A program made the position numbers and the translations under genes. Shown one piece after another: positions 26,046 to 35,088 of a stretch of 64,000 nucleotides of DNA. How positions within the stretch are numbered: the stretch's first letter is position 1; every line of letters begins with the position of its first letter. Under the pieces are notes generated by a model. The model was not told the DNA's origin. It was given only the letters and a program-made list of their open reading frames with translations, and ran no database searches. Source of the DNA: a bacterium (lineage in GTDB: Bacteria; Babelota; Babeliae; Babelales; Vermiphilaceae); the NCBI GenBank assembly GCA_021833825.1, contig JAKBEL010000011.1, positions 102,610-166,609 of the forward strand, given 5' to 3'.

Positions 26046-26205
26046 GATTTTGCGTGATGTATACAAGTAAACAATTAGTTTATATAGATTAAAAAATGAT
26101 TTTCCTCTTAAAATGGCGTCTGATAACATTCATATTATGAAAACATGGAGGTTTCGTTTTAGCTGTAAAAAAATAAAAAATGATCATACGATTTTTTTAT
26201 GGATC

Positions 26206-26214
26206 TGTTATACT
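26206..26214 (+). promoter_or_regulatory. Extended -10 promoter for rplI
   Basis: TGTTATACT (TGn followed by TATACT) with no convincing -35, 76 bases before the rplI start. Confidence 0.4.
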
Positions 26215-26290
26215 TGTAGTGTCAATTTAGACAAAAAGTTATATAATGTGATACACAGATACTATATAATCAGACAAGGAGTTTGAGACA

Positions 26291-26734
26291 ATGCGTGTAT
26301 TTCTACTTAAAGATATTGAAAATGTTGGAATGACCGGAGAGATTGTGAAAGTTGCGGAGGGCTTTGGTATGAATTACCTTATCCCGCGTAAGCTTGGTGT
26401 TGAGATTACCGAAAAGAATGAGCATCAATATAAGAATCGTATAAAAACTGTTGAGCATCGCAAAGAGGTTATTGCAAGCAAGACATCGATGTTGGCTGAA
26501 AAGATCAAGTCTATGAAAGTGCAATTGAAGCGAAAAGTTCATGATCGTGATAAATTGTTTGGATCTATAAGCCAAGGTGAAGTTGTTGATCTTTTAGCAC
26601 AAAAAGGTGTTGCCGTTAGTAAGAGCCAGATCGATTTTGGTAAATCGATCAAAACAACCGGTACCTATGATGTTACCGTTAAATTGTCATCAAAATTACA
26701 ACCGATACTCTCTTTAACCATTTTACCTGAATAA
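26291..26734 (+). CDS. rplI: 50S ribosomal protein bL9
   Basis: A 147-residue L9. The N-terminal domain begins MRVFLLKDIENVGMTGEIV and contains the GFGMNYLIPRKLG motif. A long connecting helix and a C-terminal domain (GSISQGEVVDLLAQ and onward) follow, as in the usual two-domain protein. AAGGAG lies at 26276-26281. It heads the run rplI-dnaB-ruvC, with dnaB 16 bases downstream. bL9 binds 23S rRNA near the L1 stalk. Confidence 0.96.
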   Translation: MRVFLLKDIENVGMTGEIVKVAEGFGMNYLIPRKLGVEITEKNEHQYKNRIKTVEHRKEVIASKTSMLAEKIKSMKVQLKRKVHDRDKLFGSISQGEVVDLLAQKGVAVSKSQIDFGKSIKTTGTYDVTVKLSSKLQPILSLTILPE

Positions 26735-26750
26735 GCAATAATAGAGAGCG

Positions 26751-28121
26751 ATGCAGAAATATAACAACAATCAAAAATTACATACACAACATTCTGAACA
26801 GCTCCTGGGCAAATCTTTGCCAGCACATTTAGATGCTGAAAAGGCGGTTCTGGGAGCATTGTTGTTAAATGATTCTTGGATTGCGCAAGTTATTGAGATA
26901 TTGCAACCAGATGATTTTTATAGTCAGCAGCATAAAATTATTTATGATCATATTGTTCAATTAAATCAGCAATATAAGCGTGTTGATTTAGTCACGTTGC
27001 AAGATGAATTACAAAAAAAGGGGCAACTCGATTTTATTGGTGGCGTTGTCTATTTAATCTCATTGCAAGAGGAGATTCCTTCTGCAGGTCTTATCACGCA
27101 ACATGCGCAGATTATAAAAGAGAAGGCGATCTTGCGTGATCTGATTCATTCTGCAACGGGTATTATCTCTAACTGTTATAATCAGAATAATGAACAGATT
27201 GATGCAGTACTAGATCAAGCAGAAAAAACAATCTTTCAAATTTCTAATAAAAGAAGTAGTGAAAGTTTTGTACAACTTAATATTTGGCTTAAAAAGACAT
27301 TTGCTCATCTCTCTGATATAAAGAGCCATAGCAAAGGTATCACCGGTGTGCCGACTGGATTTAAAAAACTTGATGCAATAACATCAGGTTTTCAACCGGG
27401 AGACTTTATTGTATTTGCGGGGCGGCCCTCAATGGGTAAAACCGCATTTTCGTTAAGTCTTGTGAACTATGCAGCAGAACAGAATTTTGCAGTCGGTATT
27501 TTTTCGCTTGAAATGGCTGCAGAACAATTAACGCTTCGCCTATTATCTGGCGAATCGGGTGTTCCATTGCATAATATCAGAAATGCAACTATCACATCAG
27601 ATGAATGGATAGAGTTGACCAATGTTGCAGCTCGCCTTGCAGATAATAAAATTTTTATTGATGATACAGCAATGCTTAATATTATGGATTTACGAGCCAA
27701 AGCGCGTAAACTAAAAATAGAGCATGATGTTAAATTATTAGTGATCGATTATCTTCAATTGTTGCACAGTGCAAAGAAGCATGAAAACAGACATCAAGAG
27801 GTCTCTGAGATATCCCGTTCAATCAAGTCTTTGGCAAAAGAATTGAATATTCCAATTTTAGCATGTGCACAGCTTTCGCGTGCAGTTGATAGTAGAATGG
27901 ACAAACGCCCTATGCTTTCAGATTTGCGTGAATCGGGTGCTATAGAGCAGGATGCGGATCTTATTATGTTTTTATATCGAGATGTTGTCTATAATCCTGA
28001 GACTGAAAATCCTTCACTTGCCGAGGTCATTATTGGTAAACAGCGTAATGGACCTACTGGAACGGTCTATCTGAATTTTGCGCGTGAGCTCACAAAGTTT
28101 CAAGATTTAGAGGAATATTAA
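26751..28121 (+). CDS. dnaB: Replicative DNA helicase
   Basis: A 456-residue DnaB. The N-terminal helical domain (PAHLDAEKAVLGALLL) and the RecA-like ATPase domain are complete: Walker A GRPSMGKT at 224-231, Walker B LLVIDYLQLL, the SRSIKSLAKEL helix, and SDLRESGAIEQDADLI near the end. It unwinds DNA at replication forks as a hexamer. No intein or insertion is present. GAGAGCG lies before the ATG at 26751. It sits between rplI and ruvC, a conserved pairing of rplI and dnaB. Confidence 0.97.
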   Translation: MQKYNNNQKLHTQHSEQLLGKSLPAHLDAEKAVLGALLLNDSWIAQVIEILQPDDFYSQQHKIIYDHIVQLNQQYKRVDLVTLQDELQKKGQLDFIGGVVYLISLQEEIPSAGLITQHAQIIKEKAILRDLIHSATGIISNCYNQNNEQIDAVLDQAEKTIFQISNKRSSESFVQLNIWLKKTFAHLSDIKSHSKGITGVPTGFKKLDAITSGFQPGDFIVFAGRPSMGKTAFSLSLVNYAAEQNFAVGIFSLEMAAEQLTLRLLSGESGVPLHNIRNATITSDEWIELTNVAARLADNKIFIDDTAMLNIMDLRAKARKLKIEHDVKLLVIDYLQLLHSAKKHENRHQEVSEISRSIKSLAKELNIPILACAQLSRAVDSRMDKRPMLSDLRESGAIEQDADLIMFLYRDVVYNPETENPSLAEVIIGKQRNGPTGTVYLNFARELTKFQDLEEY

Positions 28122-28199
28122 TGTTTAGACATGCCTATTCTGCTTTATGTGATAGGTGCTTATGATCAGCGGGCTTTGGATGTGTATGAAAGTGGTAGT

Positions 28200-28667
28200 A
28201 TGATTATAATCGGTATCGATCCAGGTTTTCATGTGACCGGATATGGTATTATAAAAAAAGAGGGACATACTTCTTATCTACTTGATTGTGGTTATTTGCA
28301 GATGTCAAGTGAAAAACATCTTTCAGAACGAGTTCATATATTTCATACTTTTTTTACACAAAAAATTATCACATTCTCAATTACTGATCTTGCATTAGAA
28401 ACACCTTTTTTGGGTAAAAATGCACAAAACTTTCTTAAGTTGGGTTATTTGCGTGGCATTTTATATCTTCTTTCTCATCAATATGGCCTCAGGCTTCATG
28501 AATTTGCACCTCGCGAAGTAAAGCAATCAATTACTGGTTATGGTGGAGCTTCAAAAGATCAGGTTGCTCGCGTTGTTATGCAGTTATTTCCTAAACTTAA
28601 AGAACAGAAAAAACAGGATGTGACCGATGCATTAGCTGTTACTTTATGTGGCCTTTGGAGCAGATAA
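28200..28667 (+). CDS. ruvC: Holliday junction endonuclease RuvC
   Basis: About 155 residues from the ATG at 28200 (MIIIGIDPGFHVTGYG). An earlier in-frame ATG at 28131 would add 23 residues absent from the family. Catalytic acids are visible: Asp in IDPG, Glu in LALETPF, and the Asp pair in KKQDVTDALAV. It cuts Holliday junctions with RuvAB, whose genes are not in the window. The ribosome site is weak, and the 79-base space after dnaB suggests read-through from that operon. Confidence 0.93.
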   Translation: MIIIGIDPGFHVTGYGIIKKEGHTSYLLDCGYLQMSSEKHLSERVHIFHTFFTQKIITFSITDLALETPFLGKNAQNFLKLGYLRGILYLLSHQYGLRLHEFAPREVKQSITGYGGASKDQVARVVMQLFPKLKEQKKQDVTDALAVTLCGLWSR

Positions 28668-28777
28668 AGAACATAGAGTATAGTTGTGCACGCTTTAAAA
28701 GCCTTGCAATAGAAGCTGTTATTTTTTTATTATGATCAACAGGGACAAAAGGGTGGAGTAATAAGGGAGGCTGTCTT

Positions 28778-29260
28778 ATGTATTATCATAATAATCAACT
28801 AATACATTCTAAATCTATTGATCTTGCTCATGTTAGTGATATTTCCAGAGAGCACTTTTCTGAATATGATATATTAGCTCTTAATGATCTGCTTTTGAGT
28901 GGTGGCATTCACAAGGTAACAGTGCATAATCTGGTTATTGGCAGAAAAATTATGCAGATGTTTTTGGCATTATTAAATTATTACAATCAGATCTATTGGT
29001 TATCATTGCAAAAGGGTGATTGTTTATTGGGGCATCAAGATCTCTATTATGAATTGAAAAAATATGGTTGTTTGAAAAATGTATCACATGGGCTTTTCGA
29101 ATGTTATTTTTACGATGCTTTTCATGGTGATTGTTTAATTATAGAGCAGACTGAGCAGATCGAATCTGCTCAGTGGTATAATGACTTGATCGATTTTTTG
29201 CGACAGTCCTGTTTTATTACACAGATGCCCATAGTGTTTATGTTGCCGTCGCCAAAATAG
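28778..29260 (+). CDS. Hypothetical protein
   Basis: A 160-residue cytoplasmic-looking protein with no signal peptide. GGGAGG at 28766-28771 precedes the ATG at 28778. The segment CLIIEQTEQIES followed by PIVFMLPS is reminiscent of the Walker B strand and following strand of a P-loop ATPase, but there is no Walker A, so at most it is a degenerate relative. It follows ruvC by 110 bases and may be co-transcribed with it. No family recognised. Confidence 0.55.
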   Translation: MYYHNNQLIHSKSIDLAHVSDISREHFSEYDILALNDLLLSGGIHKVTVHNLVIGRKIMQMFLALLNYYNQIYWLSLQKGDCLLGHQDLYYELKKYGCLKNVSHGLFECYFYDAFHGDCLIIEQTEQIESAQWYNDLIDFLRQSCFITQMPIVFMLPSPK

Positions 29261-29271
29261 CTCGAAATATC

Positions 29272-29949
29272 CTATTGGTTTGTATGATGAGTGACTGATA
29301 AGAAATCAAGTGGGCATTCGCCGTCATCGTTTGTAGTATGAACACTTGCCCCTGCAGCCAAAAGAAGCTGGACTTCTGGCCAATACCTAAATTGAGCTGC
29401 GATATTGAGTGGGGTATCTCCACCTTCATCTTGCACTTCAAGATCCGCATTGTACGCAATCGCTAATCGTATAAATTTGAGATTTTCACCGCTGCCTTGA
29501 TCAGCCTGAAGAACTGCTGTGTGGAGCGGGGTGCAATCAGCGCTATCTTGAGTATTGATATCAGCTCCCTGGGCAAGAAGTTCCTCTGCTAAGGAGAATT
29601 CTCCATCTTCAAAAGCCTGAAAAAGGGCTGTTACGCCATATCTATTTTTCGCTTCTAAGTTTGCTCTATAGGCACGAAGGGTCTGCACCATAGATGGAGT
29701 AGAAGCGTGGTGAATAGGCTCTTCGCCATTAGCATCTTTTGCATATACATATGCTCCTTGAGCAAGGCATGTTTCAACAGCAAGATGATCTCCGCTTTTG
29801 ACAGCTTCAAAAAGAATATGATCATCAATTAGGCCTTTACTTCTTATTGCATATGGAGCACAAAGCGGGATTTGTCTGTTATCGGCTGCATAAGATAAAA
29901 GAGTTGTTAGGCTAAGAAATGATGCAGCAAACAGAGATGTTTTTTTCAT
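29272..29949 (-). CDS. Secreted ankyrin-repeat protein
   Basis: A 225-residue protein: signal peptide (MKKTSLFAASFLSLTTLLSYA), then about five ankyrin repeats from residue 42. Examples are LLAQGADINTQDSADCTPLH and LEVQDEGGDTPLNIAA. It ends shortly after the last repeat with no extra domain. Ankyrins bind proteins; in host-associated bacteria exported ankyrins often act on host targets, but periplasmic roles are equally possible. A second exported ankyrin protein is at 56368, and a broken one at 30838-31040. Confidence 0.85.
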   Translation of the reverse strand: MKKTSLFAASFLSLTTLLSYAADNRQIPLCAPYAIRSKGLIDDHILFEAVKSGDHLAVETCLAQGAYVYAKDANGEEPIHHASTPSMVQTLRAYRANLEAKNRYGVTALFQAFEDGEFSLAEELLAQGADINTQDSADCTPLHTAVLQADQGSGENLKFIRLAIAYNADLEVQDEGGDTPLNIAAQFRYWPEVQLLLAAGASVHTTNDDGECPLDFLSVTHHTNQ

Positions 29950-30066
29950 AAAGAAAACCTTTTGTTATAAAGTTTGATAATAATAGCAATCATGTATTAT
30001 GATACACGATATAATACATGATTGCAAGCGCCAGCAATTATTAAAACAAAAAGCTTTCTGTGTGAA

Positions 30067-30795
30067 TTATTTTGTATGGACTGCTAGATTATTACATTTT
30101 TCGCAAACAGGTTCATCCTTTTTTTCAGCATCTTGCGTTAAAGGTTCGCTTGATGATGTTATTGTTTTTGGGGTTTCATCTATCATTTTAGCCTCTAGAG
30201 CTGTTGTTGCATGTTGCCCTAATTGATTTCGCTGGCATTCATTTTTGTCATTTACAACTTGGCCAAAAAGTTCAAGAATCTGTTGTTGAAAGTCATCAAT
30301 TATATTTAATAATTTTTGATAAGGGTTTGCAATTTTTGCAAGATTCTCTTGATTGGTGCTTGCTATATTGAGTTCACTTGGATCACATTTAATAGTAAAT
30401 TTATAAACTTCTTGATAGTCATCTGGAAGTTTACATTTGAGCAGATCGGTGATTAATAGATATTTATTTTCTGGTCCACGGGGTCCGCATCGCAATTGTT
30501 TAACAATCAATAGCGGGTGCCATTTTTTATCAGGGTACTCTTTATAAATAATAAATGTTGGTACATAATGCCCACCAAATGTTATCTCATCACCAGGCTG
30601 TAGAGTATGAGCTTTTTCTTCATCTTTGATGTACTCTTCAGGGAGATACACCTGCTGTTTTAAATCTGAGTTATCACTTTTAACTTCTGCAAGTTTAAAT
30701 GTCTCTTTGGTATTGTTTGATATAATGTTTAGACATCCATTGACTTGCCCACATGCCAAGAGTGATAGCATTGATATATAGGTTATCTTCTTCAT
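30067..30795 (-). CDS. Secreted protein with C-terminal Cys motif, unknown function
   Basis: A 242-residue protein with a signal peptide (MKKITYISMLSLLACGQVNG). The N-terminal part has beta character (LQPGDEITFGGHYVP), and the middle (about 150-200) is helical. It ends CEKCNNLAVHTK; C-x2-C with a following His could bind a metal but lacks a full set of ligands. AAAAAAGGAAAACGT precedes the ATG at 30795. It lies between an ankyrin gene and an ankyrin pseudogene on the same strand. No family recognised. Confidence 0.6.
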   Translation of the reverse strand: MKKITYISMLSLLACGQVNGCLNIISNNTKETFKLAEVKSDNSDLKQQVYLPEEYIKDEEKAHTLQPGDEITFGGHYVPTFIIYKEYPDKKWHPLLIVKQLRCGPRGPENKYLLITDLLKCKLPDDYQEVYKFTIKCDPSELNIASTNQENLAKIANPYQKLLNIIDDFQQQILELFGQVVNDKNECQRNQLGQHATTALEAKMIDETPKTITSSSEPLTQDAEKKDEPVCEKCNNLAVHTK

Positions 30796-30837
30796 ACGTT
30801 TTCCTTTTTTTATAATTAATATTTATTCTCTCTTTTT

Positions 30838-31040
30838 TTAGGCGCCTCGTTTGCTGGTATAGTTTATAAGTATATTTATGATATACCCATATCCTCTTTC
30901 TTCTGCGATTTTTAAAGGATTTTTACCATTTGAATGCCGGCCATAAGCTCTTCATCAGGATGATAATTAGCTCCATGCATTAACGGAGTGATTGTCGCAG
31001 TGAATATTATTCCATATATTAGGCTGTGTATTCTCTTCAT
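30838..31040 (-). pseudogene. Remnant of a secreted ankyrin-repeat gene
   Basis: From the ATG at 31038-31040 (preceded by AAGGAAAAAAG) the frame reads a signal peptide MKRIHSLIYGIIFTATITP and then stops after 42 codons. Shifting one base near 30924 continues as HSNGKNPLKIAEERGYGY and then IINILINYTSKRGA, the end of an ankyrin repeat, to a stop at 30838-30840. So a signal peptide is joined to a last repeat through a deletion and a frameshift. It is not expected to be functional. Confidence 0.65.
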
Positions 31041-31307
31041 ACTTTCTTTTTTCCTTATTTCTAAAGCCAAGCTGTGCCGCCACAGTGTGGATTATTATTA
31101 TCAATTATACAGTAAGTTCATTTCAATTTGCAATAATTTGATTTTAAAATCGTTTAACCCTTTTATTTGACCGAAAAAGAAGGTAAGTCTTTGTCCTTAA
31201 AAATATAAGGGGCATGTAAAAAAGATTGCGCATTGAGCAAATTTGGAAGCGTTTTTTTAGCCTATTTCTTAAAAAATAGACGGCTCGACAAAAGCCTTAA
31301 AAAGCCT

Positions 31308-31335
31308 GTGTCCGATAATGTATATTATGTAATCT
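31308..31335. other. dif: Candidate dif site (XerCD recombination site)
   Basis: Left arm GTGTCCGATAA, central TGTATA, right arm TTATGTAATCT. The inner 16 bases ATAATGTATATTATGT are the same as in the E. coli dif site as I remember it. The right arm differs by one base from that of B. subtilis (TTATGTAAACT). The layout of 11 + 6 + 11 is exact, it is intergenic, and a Xer recombinase lies 5.5 kb away. Dimer resolution at dif needs XerC/D and FtsK. Confidence 0.8.
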
Positions 31336-31474
31336 TTGGCTATGGCCTGACATGATGCCTTTGAGGGGCATCTGGATTTGGAATGGATTTCAATCTATAA
31401 ATGATCATAGTAAGAGGGAAAAGTTTTTGCAATGAAATTGATTTATTTTATACAAAAATCTTAGTGATTATATG

Positions 31475-31540
31475 AATAGATCCTCAGGATGACCATCGTT
31501 TTCTTACGATTTAGTTTTTTATTGGCTCACAGACTGGCCC
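31475..31540. repeat. Interspersed repeat fragment (family 3, copy D)
   Basis: AGATCCTCAGGATGA, CGTTTT, TACGATTTAGTTTTT and CTCACAGA match in order the block at 38061-38130. It is the same family as 3036 and 8814, shortened. Confidence 0.55.
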
Positions 31541-31655
31541 ACATTAAATATGCGTCGCATAACACAGTTGATTATGAAAAAAATAGAGCTGGTAAAATTA
31601 ACCAACCCTATTGTAATAACGTAATGAATATTTGCGGAAAGATTATAAAAAGGTT

Positions 31656-32303
31656 TTAGGCTGCAACCTTCGTAAGCTCAACTTTGCCTTCGCTATCTCG
31701 AATCAACTGATATTTTTCACCATAACTTTTAAATGAATAAACATCTTCTGATGGCGTCTCTTTTGTTACAATCAATTTTTTAAGAAGCTGCGATATCTCT
31801 AGATTCTCCTCGTGCGAGCGCTCTTTTTTGCCAAGTTCAATAAACCTGTCTGCAGCTTTTGCATATTCAGCTGTTTTTTTATAGCGATTATAACAAAGAT
31901 ATTCTGCTAAACCAAAAATTGCTATTGTTCCAAGAAAATCGATTTTTGCAGCCGTATTGACATATGTATTATTATTTCGATCAGGGCATGAAGCTGCACG
32001 AGGTAATAAAAATCCAAAATTTATTGCACCAACTATAATGTTTATTCCTGTATTTATAAGAAAATACTTTTTCATTTCAAAGCTATTTAATGACATCATA
32101 GTGCCAGCAGAAATTTTATTAGACAAAAATAAGCAAATAGGACCAAAAACGAAATCCATTAATGTGTGATCTCTGACTGTTGTAAATTTTTCTGGAAATG
32201 TCATTTTTCCCAGATCACCAAATCTATGCCTTGTAGCATTAACATCCATAAAGCCAATGTTCGACGCCAACAATAAGATCAAGAACTTTTTCTTTATATT
32301 CAC
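31656..32303 (-). CDS. Secreted or membrane protein, unknown function
   Basis: About 215 residues from the GTG at 32303, chosen because GGAGG lies 5 bases before it and a signal peptide follows (VNIKKKFLILLLASNIGFMDVNA). An ATG four codons upstream overlaps that ribosome site. Two further hydrophobic segments (FVFGPICLFL, INIIVGAINFGFLL) suggest membrane insertion. The C-terminal half is charged and helical. No known family. It stands alone between the dif gap and recF. Confidence 0.6.
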   Translation of the reverse strand: MNIKKKFLILLLASNIGFMDVNATRHRFGDLGKMTFPEKFTTVRDHTLMDFVFGPICLFLSNKISAGTMMSLNSFEMKKYFLINTGINIIVGAINFGFLLPRAASCPDRNNNTYVNTAAKIDFLGTIAIFGLAEYLCYNRYKKTAEYAKAADRFIELGKKERSHEENLEISQLLKKLIVTKETPSEDVYSFKSYGEKYQLIRDSEGKVELTKVAA

Positions 32304-32344
32304 GAATTCCTCCATAAGATTGAATATTGAAAAAACCTCATAAA

Positions 32345-32376
32345 CCAACGCACCGATACAAGTATCAGTGCGTTGG
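32345..32376. terminator. Strong hairpin upstream of the 32303 gene
   Basis: CCAACGCAC pairs with GTGCGTTGG, continued by GATAC with GTATC after one mismatch, loop AA. On the minus strand it is followed by a T-rich stretch, so it could end transcription coming from recF or act as a leader hairpin. Confidence 0.5.
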
Positions 32377-32393
32377 AAAAAAGGAGAGTAGTA

Positions 32394-32477
32394 ATGAAGC
32401 CTAGTTTAAATGCCACTCAGACTTGCATCTGTGAGGCGTCTTATATTGAAACTTATAGTTCAATCATGATTATATGA
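32394..32477 (+). CDS. Possible 27-residue small protein
   Basis: ATG at 32394 with AAAGGAG at a good distance (32381-32387), reading MKPSLNATQTCICEASYIET to a TGA. It is preceded by the hairpin at 32345-32376. No homologue is known to me. The ribosome site is the only evidence, so chance is possible. Confidence 0.25.
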   Translation: MKPSLNATQTCICEASYIETYSSIMII

Positions 32478-32630
32478 TAGACTTAAATTTCAAAAATGTC
32501 AAATTAACCATATTTTTTTCAATTTTATTGTCAATTGATATGTCAACCTAACTATGAAGTAATGTACCCTATTTTTTAATGTCTGTCAACTTTTTTAAAA
32601 ATATAAAATAAGGGTTACAGCAGATTGAAT

Positions 32631-33719
32631 TCAGGTTGAAATCTCTATTCTTTGGGCACCCCTGCTGGCAAGCATATTACCCAATAGAGAGCTATTGATG
32701 GGCGCAGTGAATATCAGCTGTGATTTTAGCTCACTTAAGGCGTTAAGTGCTATTTCAGCCCGCTCTGCGTCAAAATCGGTCATAAAGTCGTCCAAAAGAA
32801 AGAGCGCTGCCCCTTTCAATTCTTCAAGGCTTTTAAGTTGAGCCAGCTTAATAAAGAGCGTTATAAGCTTCTGTTGGCCCCTTGAGGCAAACAGGCGAGA
32901 AGACGCCCCCTGAAAATCAATTAAAATATCATCAAGATGGGCCCCAAAAAGGGTTCTTGAGAATCTCTTTTCTTGTTCAAATAGGCTTGTTGAGATAACT
33001 TCTTGAAAGGCTTCCCAAGAGTTATGGCGAGTCCCCTTTGATTTATACGCAAATGATATCTTTATCTGATAAGGAAAATAAGATGCAAGCATCTGATCAA
33101 CCATACAGCTCAGATGCTCAAGAAACATTTCCCGTTCTGATTGAATCATAACACTCTTTGTCCACAACTGTTCTGTCCAGATATGATACATGTCAGTATT
33201 AACATACTGTTGTTGTAATAATCTGTTACGATTATCAAGGACAATCTTATATTCCTTTAATAGTTCCAGATATCCCGGCTTATAGAGTAGTATTGCCTGA
33301 TCAATAAAATGGCGACGTATCTCAGGACCAAGTTTTATAAGTCCAAGATCATCTTCGGTAACTGTTATCACGCGAAAATGATCCATTAGGTCTTTGTATG
33401 AATGTAAAGCTTTGTCGTTTAACTTTACTACACGTTTTTTTCCAGAATAACCGACATGAAGCTTATTGTGCAATGAAGCATTATCTTGCATACCTTCAAA
33501 ATTAACTTTTATAAAAAAAGTATTATTATCAAAGCATATAAGTTCACGAGGAGTATGAGTCCTGAAAGATCTCAAATAACATGCATAATGCAATGCTTCA
33601 AGCAGAGATGTTTTGCCTGATCCATTGACCCCTTCAATTAGAGCAATGTCATGAGAAAAATCAAATGTTTTTTGTGCAAAACATCGAAAGTTTTGCAATG
33701 TTATCTGGTTAACAAACAC
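32631..33719 (-). CDS. recF: RecF, DNA repair ATPase
   Basis: A 362-residue RecF of normal length. Walker A GVNGSGKT is at 30-37. The SMC/ABC-type signature region SRLFASRGQQKLITLFIKLA and the Walker B strand ALFLLDDFMTDFD are intact. It loads RecA on gapped DNA with RecO and RecR. It starts 7 bases after dnaN, the classical dnaN-recF pairing. dnaA and gyrB, the usual flanking genes, are absent here. Confidence 0.94.
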   Translation of the reverse strand: MFVNQITLQNFRCFAQKTFDFSHDIALIEGVNGSGKTSLLEALHYACYLRSFRTHTPRELICFDNNTFFIKVNFEGMQDNASLHNKLHVGYSGKKRVVKLNDKALHSYKDLMDHFRVITVTEDDLGLIKLGPEIRRHFIDQAILLYKPGYLELLKEYKIVLDNRNRLLQQQYVNTDMYHIWTEQLWTKSVMIQSEREMFLEHLSCMVDQMLASYFPYQIKISFAYKSKGTRHNSWEAFQEVISTSLFEQEKRFSRTLFGAHLDDILIDFQGASSRLFASRGQQKLITLFIKLAQLKSLEELKGAALFLLDDFMTDFDAERAEIALNALSELKSQLIFTAPINSSLLGNMLASRGAQRIEIST

Positions 33720-33726
33720 TGACTAT

Positions 33727-34863
33727 CTATTTTGTTTGATTGGTTGGCGAAACTGGCATAACTAAATAGGTCAAACTGCTCTCTTTATCTTCGGATTCAA
33801 AAATAATTGGCTTTGATGAATTTTTCAGATGAAATCCAACCTTATCATCATTAAATGTCTGCAAGCCACTAAGTAGATATGGTGCATAAAACCTAATATC
33901 GAGCTGCCCGCCAGAAAAATCTTCAAGCGGCATATGTTCATCGAGTGCACCAACCTCTTTGTTTTGCATAGAGATCTGCAGCTCATCCTCTTTGAAAGCA
34001 AATTGTGTCGCAATAAACTGACCAGAGAGTAAGCATGCTGAACGGCGCAATGTTTTAATAAAACGTGAGCGGTCAACTTTTGCAGCAACAAAACCTTCTT
34101 TATTGAGTATCCCTCTATATTCAGGAAAAGTATTGACCAACAATTTAGTAAAGAAATTGAATGCCTCACCTGAAAATACGAGCTGATTATTGCATATACC
34201 TAAGAAGATTGATCTATCCGATGAAACATCTAGAATTTTTTTCATCTCAAAAATAGCACGCCGAGGCAGTAACCATTTTTTTGCCTCTTCTAATGTATAT
34301 TTTGCAGTGCTAATCTGCGCCAAACAGTGCCCATCGGTACTGGTCATCTTCATACCATCAGCATCGATCTCTAAAAATAGACCATTCAGCGCTGGATTTG
34401 CATTGTTTTGTGGAACTAAAAAAGCAACTTTAGTGACCATATCGAGTAAAAATTGCGCATCAAGCTCCATGAGATTTTCAATGCGTTCTGGAAATGGTGG
34501 AAACTCCTGTTCCTCTTTAATATGTAATGCTAATCGAGCGCTTCCAGCACAAAGTTTCAGTTGTTGATTATCAAACTGCACTTCAATGTCACCATCTAAT
34601 TCTTTGACAAGGTCAAAAATGCGACGACCTGAGACCAAAAATGAGCGTGGCTCAGAGATATTACCATCTTTGAATAGATAGCTCGCTTGCAAGCTGATCT
34701 CTAAATCAGTACTTTTAAGCACAAGCTCTTTATGACCAACTTGAAAAAGAATATAGCTTGTTGCATCTAACGTTGTTCTTTTAGTGCAGATCGGCTGCAT
34801 TGATGATAAAACATTAAAGAATGATTTCTGCTCAACAACGAAAAAATTTTTATGTGCGCTCAT
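33727..34863 (-). CDS. dnaN: DNA polymerase III beta clamp
   Basis: A 378-residue sliding clamp with three repeated domains. Recognisable parts are RTTLDATSYILF, the second-domain LDAQFLLDMVTKVAFLV, and the C-terminal YLVMPVSP that forms the peptide-binding pocket (family ending: YLIMPMRL). It encircles DNA and tethers the polymerase. First gene of dnaN-recF. No DnaA boxes are seen in the 225 bases upstream, so this does not look like the origin. Confidence 0.95.
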   Translation of the reverse strand: MSAHKNFFVVEQKSFFNVLSSMQPICTKRTTLDATSYILFQVGHKELVLKSTDLEISLQASYLFKDGNISEPRSFLVSGRRIFDLVKELDGDIEVQFDNQQLKLCAGSARLALHIKEEQEFPPFPERIENLMELDAQFLLDMVTKVAFLVPQNNANPALNGLFLEIDADGMKMTSTDGHCLAQISTAKYTLEEAKKWLLPRRAIFEMKKILDVSSDRSIFLGICNNQLVFSGEAFNFFTKLLVNTFPEYRGILNKEGFVAAKVDRSRFIKTLRRSACLLSGQFIATQFAFKEDELQISMQNKEVGALDEHMPLEDFSGGQLDIRFYAPYLLSGLQTFNDDKVGFHLKNSSKPIIFESEDKESSLTYLVMPVSPTNQTK

Positions 34864-35088
34864 AAGTTTAAACCTTTTATAACAATATAATGATGGAGGT
34901 TATATTAGTATAATACCGGTATAAAAAATATAAAGCTTTAGAGCGGGCAAGCTCAATAAGAAGCCCATTTTTTCTTAGTCTAATCAAATGCAATAGCATA
35001 CAACCATTTTGCACAATACCATTTATATGTAATACTTATTTATAATCCTACAATTTACAAATTATAAACAATTGCACTATGAGATTTT

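Larger units (their letters stand above)
31041..31655. other. 615-base gap containing the dif candidate
   Basis: No credible gene on either strand. It contains one near-match to a DnaA box (TGTGGATTA, 31086-31094), the dif-like site at 31308-31335, and the family 3 repeat fragment at 31475-31540. Confidence 0.6.

Noticed and set aside
31086..31094. DnaA box TGTGGATTA
   Set aside because: Single, one mismatch from consensus, no cluster.
34864..35088. Origin of replication beside dnaN-recF
   Set aside because: No DnaA boxes, no AT-rich 13-mers in series, and no dnaA gene next to it.
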